A DNA stretch of 44,438 bases from Sphingobacterium sp. (GTDB lineage Bacteria > Bacteroidota > Bacteroidia > Sphingobacteriales > Sphingobacteriaceae). Positions 43,090 through 44,438 of the stretch are shown here, piece after piece. Below the pieces are notes generated by a model. It did not search any database. It saw only the letters and a list, made by a program, of their open reading frames with translations, and was not told the origin of the DNA. The DNA is taken from assembly GCA_022712315.1 (NCBI GenBank), contig JALAGS010000101.1:1-44438 (forward strand), in the 5' to 3' direction. Position 1 is the stretch's first letter. Each line of letters starts with the position of its first letter. The position numbers were made by a program, and so were the translations under genes.

Positions 43090-43137
43090 AGTCAACAAAT
43101 AAGAACAGATAAACTAACAATATAAAATAAAGACATT

Positions 43138-43584
43138 ATGAACTCATTAGTAAAAACATTCGCAGCGGCAGCCTTAATCACAGTATCAACTTTCGCTATG
43201 GCAGCTGAAGGACCGGGAACAAAATCGGCAAAAGCAAACGTTAACCTTTCCACAGCGGACTTGGCTTTAGATCACTACGTTGCGGTAACGACAGAGGGAG
43301 AATCAGCAGGAGTAGAGCAGTTGTTTGCAGCTGATTTCAATCAAAAGATTCAAGCTACCAATGCGCAGTCTAACAGCCGTAGCGAAGTGGTTAAATCCTT
43401 GAAAAAGCAAAAAGGAGAGAAGCTGAACTGTACAGTAAGCACAGACATCTTAGAAGAATCCGCAGACTATATGGTGGCTAAAGTGACGTTGAAATTTGAG
43501 AATTTCACTAAAACAGATCTAGTTACCTTGGAGCGTGTAGGCAATGACTGGAAAGTTTCCAAATCAATCAATTCGTATAAGTAG
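43138..43584 (+). CDS. Secreted NTF2/SnoaL-like protein, copy 3
   Basis: 148 residues with signal peptide MNSLVKTFAAAALITVSTFAMA. Very close to copy 1 at 1839: the stretch KSLKKQKGEKLNCTVSTD and the end KVSKSINSYK are identical. Differences cluster in the helix around residues 74-82 and the last hairpin (LERVGNDW versus LIRDGKEW). NTF2-like fold, ligand unknown. Own promoter with inverted repeat and own terminator; the companion membrane-protein gene follows 171 bp later. Its 39-kb separation from copies 1 and 2 is notable. Confidence 0.85.
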   Translation: MNSLVKTFAAAALITVSTFAMAAEGPGTKSAKANVNLSTADLALDHYVAVTTEGESAGVEQLFAADFNQKIQATNAQSNSRSEVVKSLKKQKGEKLNCTVSTDILEESADYMVAKVTLKFENFTKTDLVTLERVGNDWKVSKSINSYK

Positions 43585-43615
43585 AAGCCATCTCAAATAA
43601 ATATATATGTTGTAG

Positions 43616-43643
43616 AGCCATATCGGAAGATGTGGCTTTTTTT
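43616..43643 (+). terminator. Rho-independent terminator after NTF2-like gene 3
   Basis: AGCCATAT (43616-43623) / ATGTGGCT (43630-43637), 6-nt loop, then a T run. Confidence 0.9.
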
Positions 43644-43701
43644 GTTTTGGCGTATAGACAACATCCATGGTAAAGAGATATGTCTTTTTTTTTGCCTTTT
43701 A

Positions 43702-43735
43702 TCAAATTTTTGATCTTAAAAGAAGGGTAGCTTTG
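43702..43735 (+). promoter_or_regulatory. Promoter region of membrane-protein gene 2
   Basis: TCAAA-TT-TTTGA (43702-43713) and TAGCTTTG (43728-43735), the same elements and spacing as at 2356-2389. Confidence 0.65.
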
Positions 43736-43755
43736 GGATATTAAATAAATCAATT

Positions 43756-44205
43756 ATGAAAAAGCATAGTTTCTTAATGGAAAGACTAGTAAGATATAAA
43801 GCGTTTATTAATATCATTACAATATTGCTTTTGTTGCTTTTACCTCTACCGGGTGAAAAATTTACGCTCCTTTTTTTTATGGTGTTATTTCTTGCCCTAT
43901 TTCAGTTTTTTACTTGCCTGAATTATGTTGATTTTATCAACATGTGGGACTTAGTTGTTCAAGCTCTACTGGCGGCTATTTATATTCTAATCTGTACAAC
44001 AGTTTCACTGCATTCGTTATATATAGTAAAAAGAAGACTGGGAACTACATTAGATAGGATATTTTCGATAGTTATAGGGATAGCAGGTCTTTATAGCCTA
44101 CATGCTGTCCTACAATACCCGGATATGTTTTCTTTTGCTTGGCTTGCATTATTTTTCATTTTCAATATAATGAGATGGATGCTTATAACAAAGGCTGATT
44201 ATTAG
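43756..44205 (+). CDS. Small four-helix inner-membrane protein, copy 2
   Basis: 149 residues, paralog of the protein at 2409-2906 but with a shorter C-terminal tail and a different N-terminus (MKKHSFLMERLVRYKAF). Four hydrophobic segments (about 17-32, 35-54, 62-90, 100-143). Shared landmarks include FINIITILLLLLLPLPGEKFTLLFFM and GIAGLYSLHA. No named family recognised. It is again the second gene of the NTF2-like cassette, and a strong terminator follows. Confidence 0.75.
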   Translation: MKKHSFLMERLVRYKAFINIITILLLLLLPLPGEKFTLLFFMVLFLALFQFFTCLNYVDFINMWDLVVQALLAAIYILICTTVSLHSLYIVKRRLGTTLDRIFSIVIGIAGLYSLHAVLQYPDMFSFAWLALFFIFNIMRWMLITKADY

Positions 44206-44280
44206 CGGATGATAGGTTTATTGGAGCAAATAAAGGATCCCGAAAACTAGAGGGGCAGTACTTTTTCAGTTTAGTTCAGA

Positions 44281-44307
44281 AGCCAGATCCTGAAATCTGG
44301 CTTTTTT
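44281..44307 (+). terminator. Terminator after membrane-protein gene 2
   Basis: AGCCAGAT (44281-44288) / ATCTGGCT (44295-44302), 6-nt loop, then a T run. Confidence 0.9.
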
Positions 44308-44312
44308 ACGTC

Positions 44313-44367
44313 AAAAGGGCCTGATTCTCATCAGACCCTTTCTCTTAGCGTTTATTTGTACAGTAAT
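44313..44367. repeat. 55-bp direct repeat containing a terminator hairpin, copy B
   Basis: Matches 42050-42104 with two internal substitutions. On the minus strand it reads as hairpin plus four T, so it probably ends a minus-strand gene lying beyond the right edge. Confidence 0.8.
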
Positions 44368-44438
44368 TTTTATGTTTCCTATCGTTTCCTCTTTTTTGTT
44401 TCGTCATCCAATGTTTTTAAAGACTATTGGATTTTCAC

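Noticed and set aside
44404..44436. Possible C-terminus (ending PIVFKNIG) of a minus-strand gene at the right edge
   Set aside because: Only about ten codons are visible; copy B of the terminator supports a gene there, but the frame cannot be judged.

Overview
The window looks like a chromosomal stretch from a Bacteroidota bacterium, most likely a Sphingobacteriaceae member (Sphingobacterium-like). The basis is two SusC/SusD pairs, a hybrid two-component regulator, an ECF sigma/FecR pair, BACON, DUF4832 and DUF4974-type domains, almost no Shine-Dalgarno sequences, and many TAnnTTTG (-7 type) promoter elements. No rRNA, tRNA, CRISPR array, transposase or integrase was seen.

Layout. (1) 1-3.8 kb: an S41-type peptidase, then two copies of a small cassette made of a secreted 148-aa NTF2/SnoaL-like protein, with a small four-helix membrane protein in the first copy. 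(2) 4.0-6.7 kb: a large secreted TPR protein. (3) 6.8-27.7 kb: a polysaccharide utilization locus (PUL A). Its first operon (7035-14092) encodes a DUF4832-type protein, a GH2 beta-glucuronidase-like enzyme, a second GH2 enzyme and a stand-alone GH35 C-terminal-like beta-sandwich protein. A hybrid two-component regulator (HTCS) and a GH28-like beta-helix protein follow. The second operon (20093-27691) encodes SusC, SusD, a SusE-like protein and a DUF4832-type lipoprotein paralogous to the first gene of operon 1. Both operons carry the same 21-bp-period tandem direct repeat about 20 bp upstream of a TAnnTTTG element, so one HTCS probably switches on both. (4) 27.9-28.25 kb: an isolated small secreted protein on the minus strand. 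(5) 28.6-41.9 kb: PUL B, controlled by an ECF sigma/FecR/STN-SusC cascade. SusC and SusD are followed with almost no spacing by a secreted TIM-barrel isomerase-like protein, a BACON/beta-helix lipoprotein, a DUF218 (YdcF-like) protein with an extra C-terminal domain, a phosphodiester glycosidase (NAGPA family) lipoprotein, and then an SGNH esterase. (6) 42.1-44.3 kb: a DJ-1/PfpI protein on the minus strand and a third copy of the NTF2-like/membrane-protein cassette.

How it fits together. PUL A looks built for a uronic-acid-containing glycan: the GH2 enzyme has the NxK uronate-recognition motif, and there is a GH28-like beta-helix. PUL B is the more unusual locus. A phosphodiester alpha-glycosidase, a DUF218 protein and a secreted AP-endonuclease-2-fold protein inside one SusCD operon suggest a phosphodiester-bearing or otherwise modified glycan, but no substrate can be assigned from sequence. 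The NTF2-like cassettes bracket the TPR gene and both PULs, and they share promoters, hairpins and terminators, which suggests duplication of a small transcription unit followed by insertion or expansion between copies.
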